NCBI RefSeq assembly: GCF_024693525.1
Contig: NZ_JAILKR010000085.1
Coordinates: 1 to 21,722, forward strand
Length of the DNA stretch: 21,722 nt
Direction of reading: 5' to 3'
Origin: Selenomonas sp.
GTDB lineage: Bacteria; Bacillota_C; Negativicutes; Selenomonadales; Selenomonadaceae
The position numbers and the translations under genes were made by a program. A model generated the notes under the pieces. It did no database searches and was not told the DNA's origin. It worked only from the letters and a program-made list of their open reading frames with translations. This document shows positions 15,053 to 21,720 of this stretch, in pieces; position 1 is the first letter of the stretch; every line of letters starts with the position of its first letter.

Positions 15053-15149
15053 GCCGTGCAGGACTGACGGATTCGTGGAATTGACCACATGTACTGCAGG
15101 GCTTTTAACGCCGACCGTCTGGGCAGAGATTATGCTCAGGCGGTTTTTT
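15053..15149 (+). ncRNA. ZTP/ZMP (pfl-type) riboswitch with intrinsic terminator
   Basis: The outer stem GCCGTGCAG (15053-15061) pairs with CTGCAGGGC (15094-15102), with one mismatch. Inside it are the conserved GACTGACG segment and a GTGG/CCAC hairpin (15075-15078, 15085-15088). The second domain, GCCGACCGTCTGGGCA (15110-15125), is nearly the invariant 3' block of ZTP riboswitches (usual form CCGCCTGGGC). The terminator forms when CCGTCTGGGCA (15115-15125) pairs with TGCTCAGGCGG (15133-15143), with two G-U pairs, followed by TTTTTT (15144-15149). By family knowledge, ZTP or ZMP, which build up when 10-formyl-folate is short, stabilise the aptamer and prevent termination, so this is an ON switch. 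It controls the oxalate/formate-family transporter that follows. Confidence 0.85.
15115..15149 (+). terminator. Riboswitch expression-platform terminator
   Basis: An 11-bp stem (15115-15125 with 15133-15143), a 7-nt loop and six T's. Its left arm is the conserved 3' block of the aptamer, so aptamer and terminator exclude each other. Its right arm also belongs to a competing 13-bp hairpin (15126-15138 with 15156-15168). Confidence 0.85.
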
Positions 15150-15168
15150 GTCGTTTGAGCATAATCTC
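15126..15168 (+). other. Anti-terminator-like 13-bp perfect hairpin
   Basis: GAGATTATGCTCA (15126-15138) is the exact reverse complement of TGAGCATAATCTC (15156-15168), with a 17-nt loop holding the terminator's T-run. Forming it uses the loop and half of the right arm of the terminator. It would therefore hold the read-through state once the aptamer has captured 15115-15125. No T-run follows it, so it does not terminate. Confidence 0.65.
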
Positions 15169-15206
15169 CTTTGGATTGCTGCCTGGCAGCAGAAAGGATG
15201 GTTCTC

Positions 15207-16418
15207 ATGCGAAATCGTTGGCTCATTGCGTTAGCAGCCGTTGGTATTCATATTTCCATCGGCAGTGTCTATGCCTGGAGTGTTCTTACTCGTCCTATTA
15301 TTGAGGCGATGGGATTTACCCTTTCGGAAACGACCTGGACCTTTTCCCTGGCGATTCTGTTCCTGGGAATGTCGGCAGGGCTCTTGGGGCGATTCGTGGA
15401 AAAGTATGGCCCGAAAAAAAGCGGACTGATATCCATGCTGTTATTTTGCACGGGTATGTTTGGTACAGCGCTGGCCTTGCACCTGCATAATTTGGCGCTA
15501 TTATACCTTTTCTACGGGGTTATTGGCGGTATTGGCCTTGGCGTCGGCTACATCACGCCGGTATCGACGCTGGTAAAGTATTTCCCGAATCATCGCGGCT
15601 TTGCGACAGGTCTTGCTATCATGGGCTTTGGCTTTGCCGCGCTGGTAGCCGGGCCTGTCATGCAGTTTTTGACGGCTCGCGTTGGTCTTGTTAATAATTT
15701 CCTGATTTTGGGGGCAGTCTACATGATCCTCATGGGCGTGTCGGCTCTCTACTTGAAACCGCCCGTGCAGAAAAAAGGTAAAGCACAGGTTACGCGCTTG
15801 CAGCATGGTGCTACAGCGGCTGAGGCCATCAAGACCTGGCAGTTTGGTGCGCTTTGGTGGGTGTTCTTTGTCAATATCACCTGTGGTATCGGCCTGTTGG
15901 CGGTGGCTTCGCCCATGGCCCAGCACGTCGTCGGCATGGATGCCGCGCAGGCCGCGTCAATGGTCGGTATCATCGGCCTCTTAAATGGCGGTGGCCGCAT
16001 CCTTTGGTCGACGCTGTCGGATTATCTGGGCCGCGGGCTTACCTACATGGCATTTTTCGCCCTCGAAGTCGGTGCTTTTTATCTGCTGGCTGGTACTAAG
16101 GATGCCATGCTGTTCCAGCTGCTGGTGTTTTTGATCATCAGCTGCTATGGCGGCGGCTTTTCGTGCATGCCGGCCTATCTTTCCGACATCTTCGGTACTC
16201 GGGAACTCAGTGCGATTCATGGCCGCGTGCTGACGGCTTGGGGCGTTGCTGGTGTCGTCGGGCCGACCATCGTCTCGTGGTTTTGGGAGCACACCCATAG
16301 CTATACGACGACGCTGACCTTCTTTGCGGGTTGCTTTGTGCTCAATTTCCTGATTGCAACGGTGCTCAAGCTGCATGGCAGCCGCCGGTCTAGCCTCGTC
16401 AAGACGGCAAATACTTAA
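15207..16418 (+). CDS. Oxalate/formate antiporter (OFA) family MFS transporter
   Basis: A 403-residue, 12-helix MFS protein. The opening WLIALAAVGIHISIGSVYAW, the SETTWTFSLAILFLGMSAGL stretch, VEKYGPKKSGLIS (motif A), GGIGLGVGYITPVSTLVKYF, NHRGFATGLAIMGFGFAALV and the second-half NGGGRILWSTLSDYLGRGL and TAWGVAGVVGPTIVSW are the pattern of the OFA family. The founding member is the Oxalobacter OxlT oxalate:formate antiporter. The actual substrate is unknown, since OFA proteins also carry other monocarboxylates. ATG 15207 has AAAGGATG upstream; the frame opens earlier, but that part belongs to the leader RNA. The ZTP riboswitch upstream makes a one-carbon substrate (formate or oxalate) attractive, by inference: formate is the input for new 10-formyl-folate. 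Confidence 0.88.
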   Translation: MRNRWLIALAAVGIHISIGSVYAWSVLTRPIIEAMGFTLSETTWTFSLAILFLGMSAGLLGRFVEKYGPKKSGLISMLLFCTGMFGTALALHLHNLALLYLFYGVIGGIGLGVGYITPVSTLVKYFPNHRGFATGLAIMGFGFAALVAGPVMQFLTARVGLVNNFLILGAVYMILMGVSALYLKPPVQKKGKAQVTRLQHGATAAEAIKTWQFGALWWVFFVNITCGIGLLAVASPMAQHVVGMDAAQAASMVGIIGLLNGGGRILWSTLSDYLGRGLTYMAFFALEVGAFYLLAGTKDAMLFQLLVFLIISCYGGGFSCMPAYLSDIFGTRELSAIHGRVLTAWGVAGVVGPTIVSWFWEHTHSYTTTLTFFAGCFVLNFLIATVLKLHGSRRSSLVKTANT

Positions 16419-16457
16419 CCGAATATCGTCAGCCTCCCTTGGCAGGACTTTTCCGTT

Positions 16458-16481
16458 TATACGCGAATACTAGCGTATAGT
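16458..16481 (+). promoter_or_regulatory. Inverted repeat over a possible -10 element
   Basis: TATACGC (16458-16464) and GCGTATA (16473-16479) form a 7-bp perfect dyad with an 8-bp spacer. TATAGT (16476-16481) inside the right arm is a fair -10, but no good -35 is visible. It lies before the truncated nitroreductase and rubredoxin genes and may be a repressor site for them. Confidence 0.4.
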
Positions 16482-16515
16482 GAGGAGAATTATGCATGAT
16501 AAGGGAGGTTTTTCT

Positions 16516-16743
16516 ATGGGAATCTTGGAGTCCATCGGCAAGCGTCGCACCTATTATCAGATCAATAAGGAGTTGCCGGTGGCAGTAGAGAAGATCCGCA
16601 AAGTGGTGGAGCAGGCAACGGAGCTTACTCCCGATGCCTTCAATATGAAGTCGGCCCGCGTCGTATTGGCGCTGGGGGCGAAGCAGGATGCGCTTTGGGA
16701 TGCCGTCTACGATGCTTTTGGCGGCATTGTGGCTGAACCGTAA
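16516..16743 (+). pseudogene. Truncated nitroreductase-family protein (N-terminal 75 aa)
   Basis: It starts at ATG 16516 with GGGAGG upstream: MGILESIGKRRTYYQINKEL is the usual opening of small FMN nitroreductases, continuing with PDAFNMKSARVVLALGAKQD and ALWDAVYDAF. Whole proteins of this type are about 200 residues. Here a TAA (16741-16743) ends it after GGIVAEP, and none of the C-terminal flavin-binding half can be found in the following 70 bases. It is probably a pseudogene made by an internal deletion. A short expressed peptide cannot be excluded because the start signals look intact. Confidence 0.75.
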
Positions 16744-16817
16744 CCTAAGGAGCAGGAAGACATCGCTATTCGCGTCCAAGTGCAGGTATGATAGCTAGTG
16801 AGGAAGAGGAGATAAAA

Positions 16818-17432
16818 ATGAGCAATCCGATGTTTAATATTTCTTATGGGTTATACGTGTTGACGGCTAATGATGGGCAGAAGGATAACGGCTGCATCAT
16901 CAACACGGTGACCCAAGTTACCTCAGACCCCAATCAGATAACCATTGCGGTAAACAAGGGAAACTACACCCACGATATTATCCTGGACACGAAGGTCTTT
17001 ACCGTGTCCGTGATAAGTGAAGCGGCGGATTTTGAACTGTTCAAGCATTTTGGCTTCCGCTCTGGCCGCGACGTGGATAAGTTTGCAGATTTCCCTGCCA
17101 TAGAGCGCACGTCGAATGGTACCCTGGCGGTGACAAAGGGCACCAACGCGTATATTGCCGGACGGGTTACCAAGACTTGGGATGTGGGAACCCATACGGT
17201 ATTTCTAGCAGACGTGGTAGAGCTTAAGACGTTAGCGGACGTAAAATCTGCCACCTACAGCTACTATCAGGATCACATCAAACCCCGCACGCCGGCACCG
17301 AGTACCAAGGGAAAGGCCGTCTGGCGCTGTACGGTATGCGGCTATATATACGAGGGCGAGGAACTGCCGGAAGACTTTGTTTGCCCCCTCTGCAAACACG
17401 GGGCGGCGGATTTTGAGAAAGTCATCAGCTAA
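16818..17432 (+). CDS. hrb: Flavin reductase-rubredoxin fusion (high-molecular-weight rubredoxin-like)
   Basis: A 204-residue protein. The first ~160 residues are a flavin reductase-like FMN-binding domain (NISYGLYVLTANDG, GCIINTVTQVTSDPNQITIA, NKGNYTHDII, FTVSVISEAADFELFKHFGF). Then comes a linker PRTPAPSTKGKA and a rubredoxin domain with WRCTVCGYIYEG and VCPLCKHGAADFEKV. The iron ligands are Cys171, Cys174, Cys189 and Cys192. The order matches Hrb of acetogens, which passes electrons from NADH to flavodiiron proteins that reduce O2 or NO. That role is inferred here, and no flavodiiron gene is in the window. ATG 16818 is chosen for its GAGGAG site; an upstream ATG (16788) in frame lacks one. 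Confidence 0.9.
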   Translation: MSNPMFNISYGLYVLTANDGQKDNGCIINTVTQVTSDPNQITIAVNKGNYTHDIILDTKVFTVSVISEAADFELFKHFGFRSGRDVDKFADFPAIERTSNGTLAVTKGTNAYIAGRVTKTWDVGTHTVFLADVVELKTLADVKSATYSYYQDHIKPRTPAPSTKGKAVWRCTVCGYIYEGEELPEDFVCPLCKHGAADFEKVIS

Positions 17433-17437
17433 CCATC

Positions 17438-17548
17438 AGGTATTGGGCCTCCTATATTTTTCATCCTGAAGTAGTGGAAGCAATGGACGAGATGATTCGG
17501 CGCATCAAAGCCCTGGGTGTTTCGATAATCTTACGGAACGTAAATTGA
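17438..17548 (+). other. Short open remnant before the cobalt operon
   Basis: A startless frame ends at TGA 17546-17548 and reads FHPEVVEAMDEMIRRIKALG then VSIILRNVN. It looks like a real protein end; the pattern H-P-E-V-V-E-A ... G-V ... V-N faintly recalls lysine 2,3-aminomutase-type radical SAM proteins, but 29 residues cannot decide it. Probably debris of a deleted gene. Confidence 0.25.
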
Positions 17549-17565
17549 ATAAATAGGAAGTTTAT

Positions 17566-17577
17566 CCCCCTAGGGGG
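17566..17577. promoter_or_regulatory. C5-TA-G5 palindrome, putative metal-sensor operator
   Basis: CCCCCTAGGGGG is a perfect 12-bp palindrome with AT-rich flanks (TTTAT before it). Operators of the CsoR/RcnR/InrS (DUF156) repressors are G/C tracts of this type, and RcnR and InrS sense Co/Ni. It ends just upstream of a possible promoter for cbiM (weak TTACGA 17579-17584, 17 bp, TAGAAT 17602-17607). Confidence 0.6.
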
Positions 17578-17601
17578 CTTACGACACCTTTTATCAGGTA
17601 T

Positions 17602-17607
17602 TAGAAT
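17602..17607 (+). promoter_or_regulatory. Possible -10 element of the cbiM operon
   Basis: TAGAAT matches the -10 consensus at five of six positions. The -35 region (TTACGA, 17 bp upstream) is weak and abuts the C5-TA-G5 palindrome, so the operator would cover polymerase contacts. No cobalamin riboswitch is visible in the ~50-base leader. Confidence 0.4.
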
Positions 17608-17655
17608 AAAAGGGTATTCATTTATTCTTTTTCTTGATAAAAGGAGTTGAGGAAG

Positions 17656-18663
17656 ATGCATATTCCAGAGAATTATCTCAGTCCGTCGACTTGTGCTGTT
17701 ATGACGGCGGCGATGCTGCCGGTTTGGTTTATGGCCGTGCAGAAGGTGAAAAAAGAACTGCCGAAGGAAAAGATGCCACTGTTGGGAATTGGCGCTGCCT
17801 TTTCGTTCTTGGGCATGATGTTCAATATCCCGCTGCCAGGAGGAACTACGGGACATGCTGTAGGGGCTACGCTGCTGGCTATCATGTTTGGTCCATGGTC
17901 AGCTTGTCTGGCTGTCAGCGTGGCCCTGTTCGTTCAGGCGCTTTTCTTCGGGGATGGAGGAATTCTGGCCTTTGGGGCGAACTGTTTCAATATGGCATTT
18001 GTGATGCCCTTTGTGGGCTGGGGATTGTTCCGCAAGCTTCGGGCTATGATGCCGAAGCATGAACTATTGGCCGCTGGCCTCAGCGGCTACGTGGGCATCA
18101 ATATGGCTGCTTTGGTGGCGGCTATTGAGTTTGGCGTTCAGCCCCTCTTGTTTACCGACGCTGCAGGACAGGCCCTCTACTGCCCGTATCCGCTGTCCAT
18201 TTCCATTCCGGCTATGATGGCTGGCCATTTGACTCTGTTTGGTTTGGCGGAGGCTGTGTTTACGGCAGCGATACTTGGGTATCTGAAAAAGGCAGCACCT
18301 TCCATGCTGGAGGCGCAGAACTCCTATGCGGGTTCGACGGTTTACGGTCTGCTGGCGCTGTTGATTGTCGGTACGCCGTTGGGTCTTTTAGCGGCAGGTA
18401 CTGCCTGGGGCGAATGGGACCCAGAAGAACTGGCGGAGCAGGATTTCCTCGGAACGGAACTTGGTTATACACCAGCGGGCATGGAAGATGGATTTTCCTT
18501 TGAGGCCTTATTCCCGGATTACACCATTGCCGGGATGCCGGAGTCCTTTGGTTATATCCTGTCGGCTGTCATCGGTACGGCTCTTTTGATTGTAGCATTT
18601 AAGATTTTGGCAACTTTTTTCCGTCACCATACCGATTATGACACGTCGGTTCAGGGAAATTGA
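17656..18663 (+). CDS. cbiM: Cobalt/nickel ECF transporter substrate-capture protein, CbiM with fused PDGLE/CbiN-like domain
   Basis: A 335-residue membrane protein. The mature N-terminus MHIPENYLSP has the Met1-His2 pair that binds Co2+/Ni2+ in CbiM/NikM. FNIPLPGGTTGHAVGATLLA (with the His ligand), FGPWSACLAVSVALFVQALF, FGDGGILAFGANCFNMAF and SGYVGINMAALVAAIEFG are family motifs. CbiM normally ends near residue 220. Here a further ~115 residues have one helix (TVYGLLALLIVGTPLGLLAAG), then GEWDPEEL, an acidic extracellular loop and a final helix (ILSAVIGTALLIVAF). This is the layout of CbiN/NikN (PDGLE) small subunits. AAGGAG nine bases before ATG 17656 decides the start. It overlaps cbiQ by 26 bp. 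Confidence 0.92.
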   Translation: MHIPENYLSPSTCAVMTAAMLPVWFMAVQKVKKELPKEKMPLLGIGAAFSFLGMMFNIPLPGGTTGHAVGATLLAIMFGPWSACLAVSVALFVQALFFGDGGILAFGANCFNMAFVMPFVGWGLFRKLRAMMPKHELLAAGLSGYVGINMAALVAAIEFGVQPLLFTDAAGQALYCPYPLSISIPAMMAGHLTLFGLAEAVFTAAILGYLKKAAPSMLEAQNSYAGSTVYGLLALLIVGTPLGLLAAGTAWGEWDPEELAEQDFLGTELGYTPAGMEDGFSFEALFPDYTIAGMPESFGYILSAVIGTALLIVAFKILATFFRHHTDYDTSVQGN

Positions 18664-19486
18664 TTGCGTTGGTGAGGCGATAGATTTGAATCTTCCCGAG
18701 TGGGCAAAGCAGGAAGAAGTATATCGACCCAATCGAGACCGGGATTATTTTATTTCCCGGTCTCTTTTGCGTGTCATGGCTGTGCTGACGACGATACGCC
18801 GTCAGGCTCATACAGCCTTTCCAAACAATGTTCCAGCGGTGGGAGCGCTTTGCTTTTTATTGGGTTGGCTGCTTTTATGTGTGGCATCCCATACCACGGC
18901 ATTTCTCATCTGCCAGCTAGCCTTGGAAGTGGTAGCCCTTTGCTTTTTGACTGGACAGGCCTCCCGGCGGATTTTGCAGAGCGCTTGTTTTGCCGGATTG
19001 TTTTCGCTGCTGTTGGTGCTACCGGCATTTTGGTTGGGGAATGGGATGCTAATGCTGCTCATTCCTTGCAAAACTTTTTTGACGGTGACGGCCCTAGGAA
19101 TTCTACAGGAATGTTTGCCTTGGAACCAGCTTACGGGGGCGCTTCGTTTCTTCCATATACCGCAGCCCGTTATCTTTTTGCTGGATACGACCCTTCATTA
19201 CGTGATTTTACTAGGGGAGATGGCCGAAGATTTGCTAACGGCTTTAAAATTACGTTCGGTGGGGCATAATGGGAGGAAGCATCACGCCATTGGCGGCGTG
19301 CTGGGGGTCCTTTTCCTGCGGTCGCAGGAAATGTCAGAAGTTCTGTATGAAGCCATGATATGCCGCGGCTTTACCGGTGAGTATTATCCATCTCCAGGGA
19401 AACACTTTCATCGGGCTGATATTTTCCTGCTCATGGTGTTTCTCGGCTATTGTTATTTGTTCCTGTCCTTGGAGGTACGGTTATGA
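18638..19486 (+). CDS. cbiQ: ECF transporter transmembrane coupling protein CbiQ
   Basis: A 282-residue T-component that links metal-binding CbiM to the ATPase. It has four to five hydrophobic helices (VGALCFLLGWLLLCVAS, FLICQLALEVVALCFLTG, SACFAGLFSLLLVLPAFWLG, ADIFLLMVFLGYCYLF). The two coupling-helix motifs are visible as LTALKLRSVG and EAMICRGFTG, the latter being the A-R-G signature region. ATG 18638 lies inside the end of cbiM (26-bp overlap) with no obvious Shine-Dalgarno, so translation is probably coupled. The first ~40 residues (EIDCVGEAIDLNLPEWAKQE) are unusually long and charged, but no better start is present. Confidence 0.9.
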   Translation: MTRRFREIDCVGEAIDLNLPEWAKQEEVYRPNRDRDYFISRSLLRVMAVLTTIRRQAHTAFPNNVPAVGALCFLLGWLLLCVASHTTAFLICQLALEVVALCFLTGQASRRILQSACFAGLFSLLLVLPAFWLGNGMLMLLIPCKTFLTVTALGILQECLPWNQLTGALRFFHIPQPVIFLLDTTLHYVILLGEMAEDLLTALKLRSVGHNGRKHHAIGGVLGVLFLRSQEMSEVLYEAMICRGFTGEYYPSPGKHFHRADIFLLMVFLGYCYLFLSLEVRL

Positions 19487-20151
19487 TTCGGTTTGAAGAT
19501 GTTTGTTATGCCTATGATGGCGTGCCAGTGCTGCTCCATGTGGATTTTCACGTGGAAAAGGGTGAAGCGGTGGCGATAACCGGCCCTAATGGTGCAGGCA
19601 AATCCACAGTGTTGCGAATGGTAAATGGACTCATTTATCCGGAACTTGGCCGTTATTGTTATGCGGGGGAAGAAATCACCGCCGATAAGATGCGGGAACA
19701 TCGCTATTCTAAATGGTTTCATCAGCAGGTGGGCTATATCTGGCAGAACCCGGATAGTCAGCTGTTCTGTGGCAGTGTGGAAGAGGAACTGGCCTTTGGC
19801 CCTGCACAGATGGGACTGACCGCCAAGGAAATCAATACGCGGGTCGAGGATGCTTTAGCGTTGCTCGGAATCGAATCCCTGCGAAAGCGGGCCCCCTTCA
19901 CGCTGTCGGGCGGTGAGAAGAAAAAGGTGGCAATCGCATCGGTTCTCACCATGAATCCATCGGTTTGGACATTGGACGAACCCCTCAGTGCATTAGATGG
20001 AAAATCCCGCCGCTGGCTGCTGGAATTTTTGACGGCGCTCAAAGAGGCTGGCAAGACGCTGATTTTTTCAACTCACGAAGCAGAGTTGATGGAAGGCCTT
20101 GCCGATAAGGAAATACGCATGGATGAGCTTCATCAAGTCCAAGTCCTTTGA
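19483..20151 (+). CDS. cbiO: ECF transporter ATP-binding protein CbiO
   Basis: A 222-residue ABC ATPase that powers cobalt/nickel uptake. It has Walker A GPNGAGKST (~34-42), the Q-loop in GYIWQNPDSQLF (Gln89), the ABC signature TLSGGEKKKVAIA (~140-152), Walker B VWTLDEPLSALD (~161-172) and the switch His198 in STHEAEL. It starts at ATG 19483 in a four-base ATGA overlap with the cbiQ stop, with GGAGG upstream. It is shorter than many CbiO proteins (~270) because the C-terminal extension is absent. It completes the cbiM(N)-cbiQ-cbiO set. ECF A-components are alike, but the partners make the cobalt/nickel role firm. Confidence 0.92.
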   Translation: MIRFEDVCYAYDGVPVLLHVDFHVEKGEAVAITGPNGAGKSTVLRMVNGLIYPELGRYCYAGEEITADKMREHRYSKWFHQQVGYIWQNPDSQLFCGSVEEELAFGPAQMGLTAKEINTRVEDALALLGIESLRKRAPFTLSGGEKKKVAIASVLTMNPSVWTLDEPLSALDGKSRRWLLEFLTALKEAGKTLIFSTHEAELMEGLADKEIRMDELHQVQVL

Positions 20152-20170
20152 ATGTGACAAGTGTCCTAAA

Positions 20171-20200
20171 ATTGACGGGGTCAATCAAAAATGATAAAAT
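20171..20200 (+). promoter_or_regulatory. Decarboxylase promoter overlapped by an inverted repeat
   Basis: TTGACG (20172-20177) and TAAAAT (20195-20200) are 17 bp apart, a good sigma-70 promoter. The -35 is the left arm of ATTGAC-GGG-GTCAAT (20171-20185), a perfect 6-bp dyad with a 3-bp centre. The same half-site occurs at the riboswitch promoter. Just upstream is another small dyad, GACA-AG-TGTC (20157-20166). Confidence 0.6.
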
Positions 20201-20258
20201 CTAACCAGAAGAATAAAAAGTGATAATTGTCAGATTATTTTTACCCGGAGGAACAAAA

Positions 20259-21713
20259 TTGGATCGAATCAATCAACATACAGCGCCGGTCTATGAAGCC
20301 ATGCTGGAGCTTAGAAAGCGCCGCATGGTTCCTTTTGATGTGCCGGGGCATAAGCGCGGACGCGGCAACCCAGAGCTGCTGGATTTCCTCGGGGAAAAAT
20401 GCGTCGGTGTCGATGTTAACTCGATGAAGATGCTCGACAACCTCAGTCACCCGGTGTCGGTCATCCGTGAGGCCGAAGAGCTTACGGCAGATGCATTTGG
20501 GGCGCAGCACGCCTTTTTTATGGTCAATGGCACGACCTCGGCCGTGCAGGCGATGGTGCTGGCGACCGTGCGCGCTGGCGACGAGATACTGCTGCCGCGC
20601 AACGTGCACAAGAGCGTCATCAATGCGCTGGTGCTCTGCGGCGGCATCCCGGTCTATGTGCCCGTGCGCGTCAATCATCAGATCGGCATCGCGACGGGCA
20701 TGGCCCTCAGTGACGTGGAAAAGGCTATCCGCGAGCATCCGCGGGCCAAGGCCATCTTTGTCAACAATCCGACCTATTACGGCATTGCCTCAGACCTCAA
20801 GGGCATTGTGCGTGCCGCCCATGCGGCAGGCATGAAGGTGCTGGTCGACGAGGCCCATGGCACCCATCTCTACTTCGGCAAGAATCTGCCGATTTCGGGC
20901 ATGGCAGCTGGCGGCGATCTGGCAGCCGTTTCGATGCATAAGTCCGGCGGCAGTCTGACCCAGAGCTCCATCCTGCTCTGCGGCCAGGGCGTCGATGCCG
21001 AGTACGTGCAACAGATCATTAACCTCACCCAGACGACCAGTGCCTCGTATCTTCTGATTTCCAGTCTTGACCTTTCTCGCCGCAACCTGGCGCTCCATGG
21101 CTGCGAAGCCTTCGAGAAGGTCAGCTCCATGTCCGAGTATGCCCGGTCAGAAATCAATGAGATTGGCGGCTTTTATGCCTATGGCCGCGAGCTTATCGAC
21201 GGGGACAGCGTCTACGATTTCGATGTGACGAAGCTTTCGGTTTTCACGCAGGGCATCGGCATGACGGGCATCGAGGTCTACGACATGCTGCGGGATGAGT
21301 ACGACATCCAGATTGAGTTTGGCGATATCGGCAACATCCTGGCTTATATCTCCATTGGCGACCGCATCCGCGACATCGAGCGGCTGGTCGGGGCGCTTGA
21401 GGATATCGCGGGCCGCTTTGCCAAGGACAAGCGAGAGCTCTACTGCGGCGAGTTTATCGCCCCTGAGCTTGTCATGAGCCCCAAGGAGGCCTTTTATGCC
21501 AAGGGCGAGCGGCTGCCGTTGAAGGATACCGTGGGCCGCATCTCCGGGGAGATGCTCATGTGCTATCCGCCGGGTATTCCCATCCTGACGCCGGGCGAGC
21601 GCATCACCGAAGAGATACTTACCTATATCGAGTACGCGCGGGAAAAAGGCTGTTCCCTGCAGGGAACGCAGGACCCGGAGTGCCGGGAACTGCGCATTTT
21701 GACGGAAACTTGA
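20259..21713 (+). CDS. Orn/Lys/Arg decarboxylase family protein (arginine or lysine decarboxylase)
   Basis: A ~484-residue PLP enzyme of the short fold-I Orn/Lys/Arg decarboxylase class (Bacillus SpeA/YaaO size, lacking the wing domain of E. coli LdcI). Visible are FDVPGHKRGRGNPELLDF, DVNSMKMLDNLSHPVSVIRE, NGTTSAVQAMVLA (PLP phosphate), PRNVHKSVINAL, NNPTYYGIASDL, DEAHGTHLYF (Asp197 and His200 contact PLP) and the Schiff-base lysine in SMHKSGGSLTQSS (Lys228). The C-terminal domain has CYPPGIPILTPGERIT. TTG 20259 is chosen because GGAGG lies seven bases upstream; an in-frame GTG (20220) has none. The product would be agmatine or cadaverine, for polyamine synthesis. Substrate cannot be fixed from motifs. 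GC content is visibly higher than in the cobalt operon. Confidence 0.9.
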   Translation: MDRINQHTAPVYEAMLELRKRRMVPFDVPGHKRGRGNPELLDFLGEKCVGVDVNSMKMLDNLSHPVSVIREAEELTADAFGAQHAFFMVNGTTSAVQAMVLATVRAGDEILLPRNVHKSVINALVLCGGIPVYVPVRVNHQIGIATGMALSDVEKAIREHPRAKAIFVNNPTYYGIASDLKGIVRAAHAAGMKVLVDEAHGTHLYFGKNLPISGMAAGGDLAAVSMHKSGGSLTQSSILLCGQGVDAEYVQQIINLTQTTSASYLLISSLDLSRRNLALHGCEAFEKVSSMSEYARSEINEIGGFYAYGRELIDGDSVYDFDVTKLSVFTQGIGMTGIEVYDMLRDEYDIQIEFGDIGNILAYISIGDRIRDIERLVGALEDIAGRFAKDKRELYCGEFIAPELVMSPKEAFYAKGERLPLKDTVGRISGEMLMCYPPGIPILTPGERITEEILTYIEYAREKGCSLQGTQDPECRELRILTET

Positions 21714-21720
21714 CAAGTCA
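21710..21720. promoter_or_regulatory. TTGAC-A-AGTCA motif at the window edge
   Basis: TTGACAAGTCA overlaps the decarboxylase stop and resembles the TTGAC-N2-GTCAA sites at 14977 and 15003, though the last A is missing. The window ends two bases later, so it cannot be judged whether a promoter follows. Confidence 0.25.

Noticed and set aside
15171..15206. Longer N-terminus for the OFA transporter from a TTG at 15171
   Set aside because: This stretch lies in the leader RNA between the anti-terminator hairpin and the Shine-Dalgarno; ATG 15207 matches the family start.
17549..17655. Possible cobalamin or NiCo riboswitch before cbiM
   Set aside because: No B12 box (GCCACTG-type) and no four-way junction repeats; the leader is too short and its main feature is a DNA palindrome.
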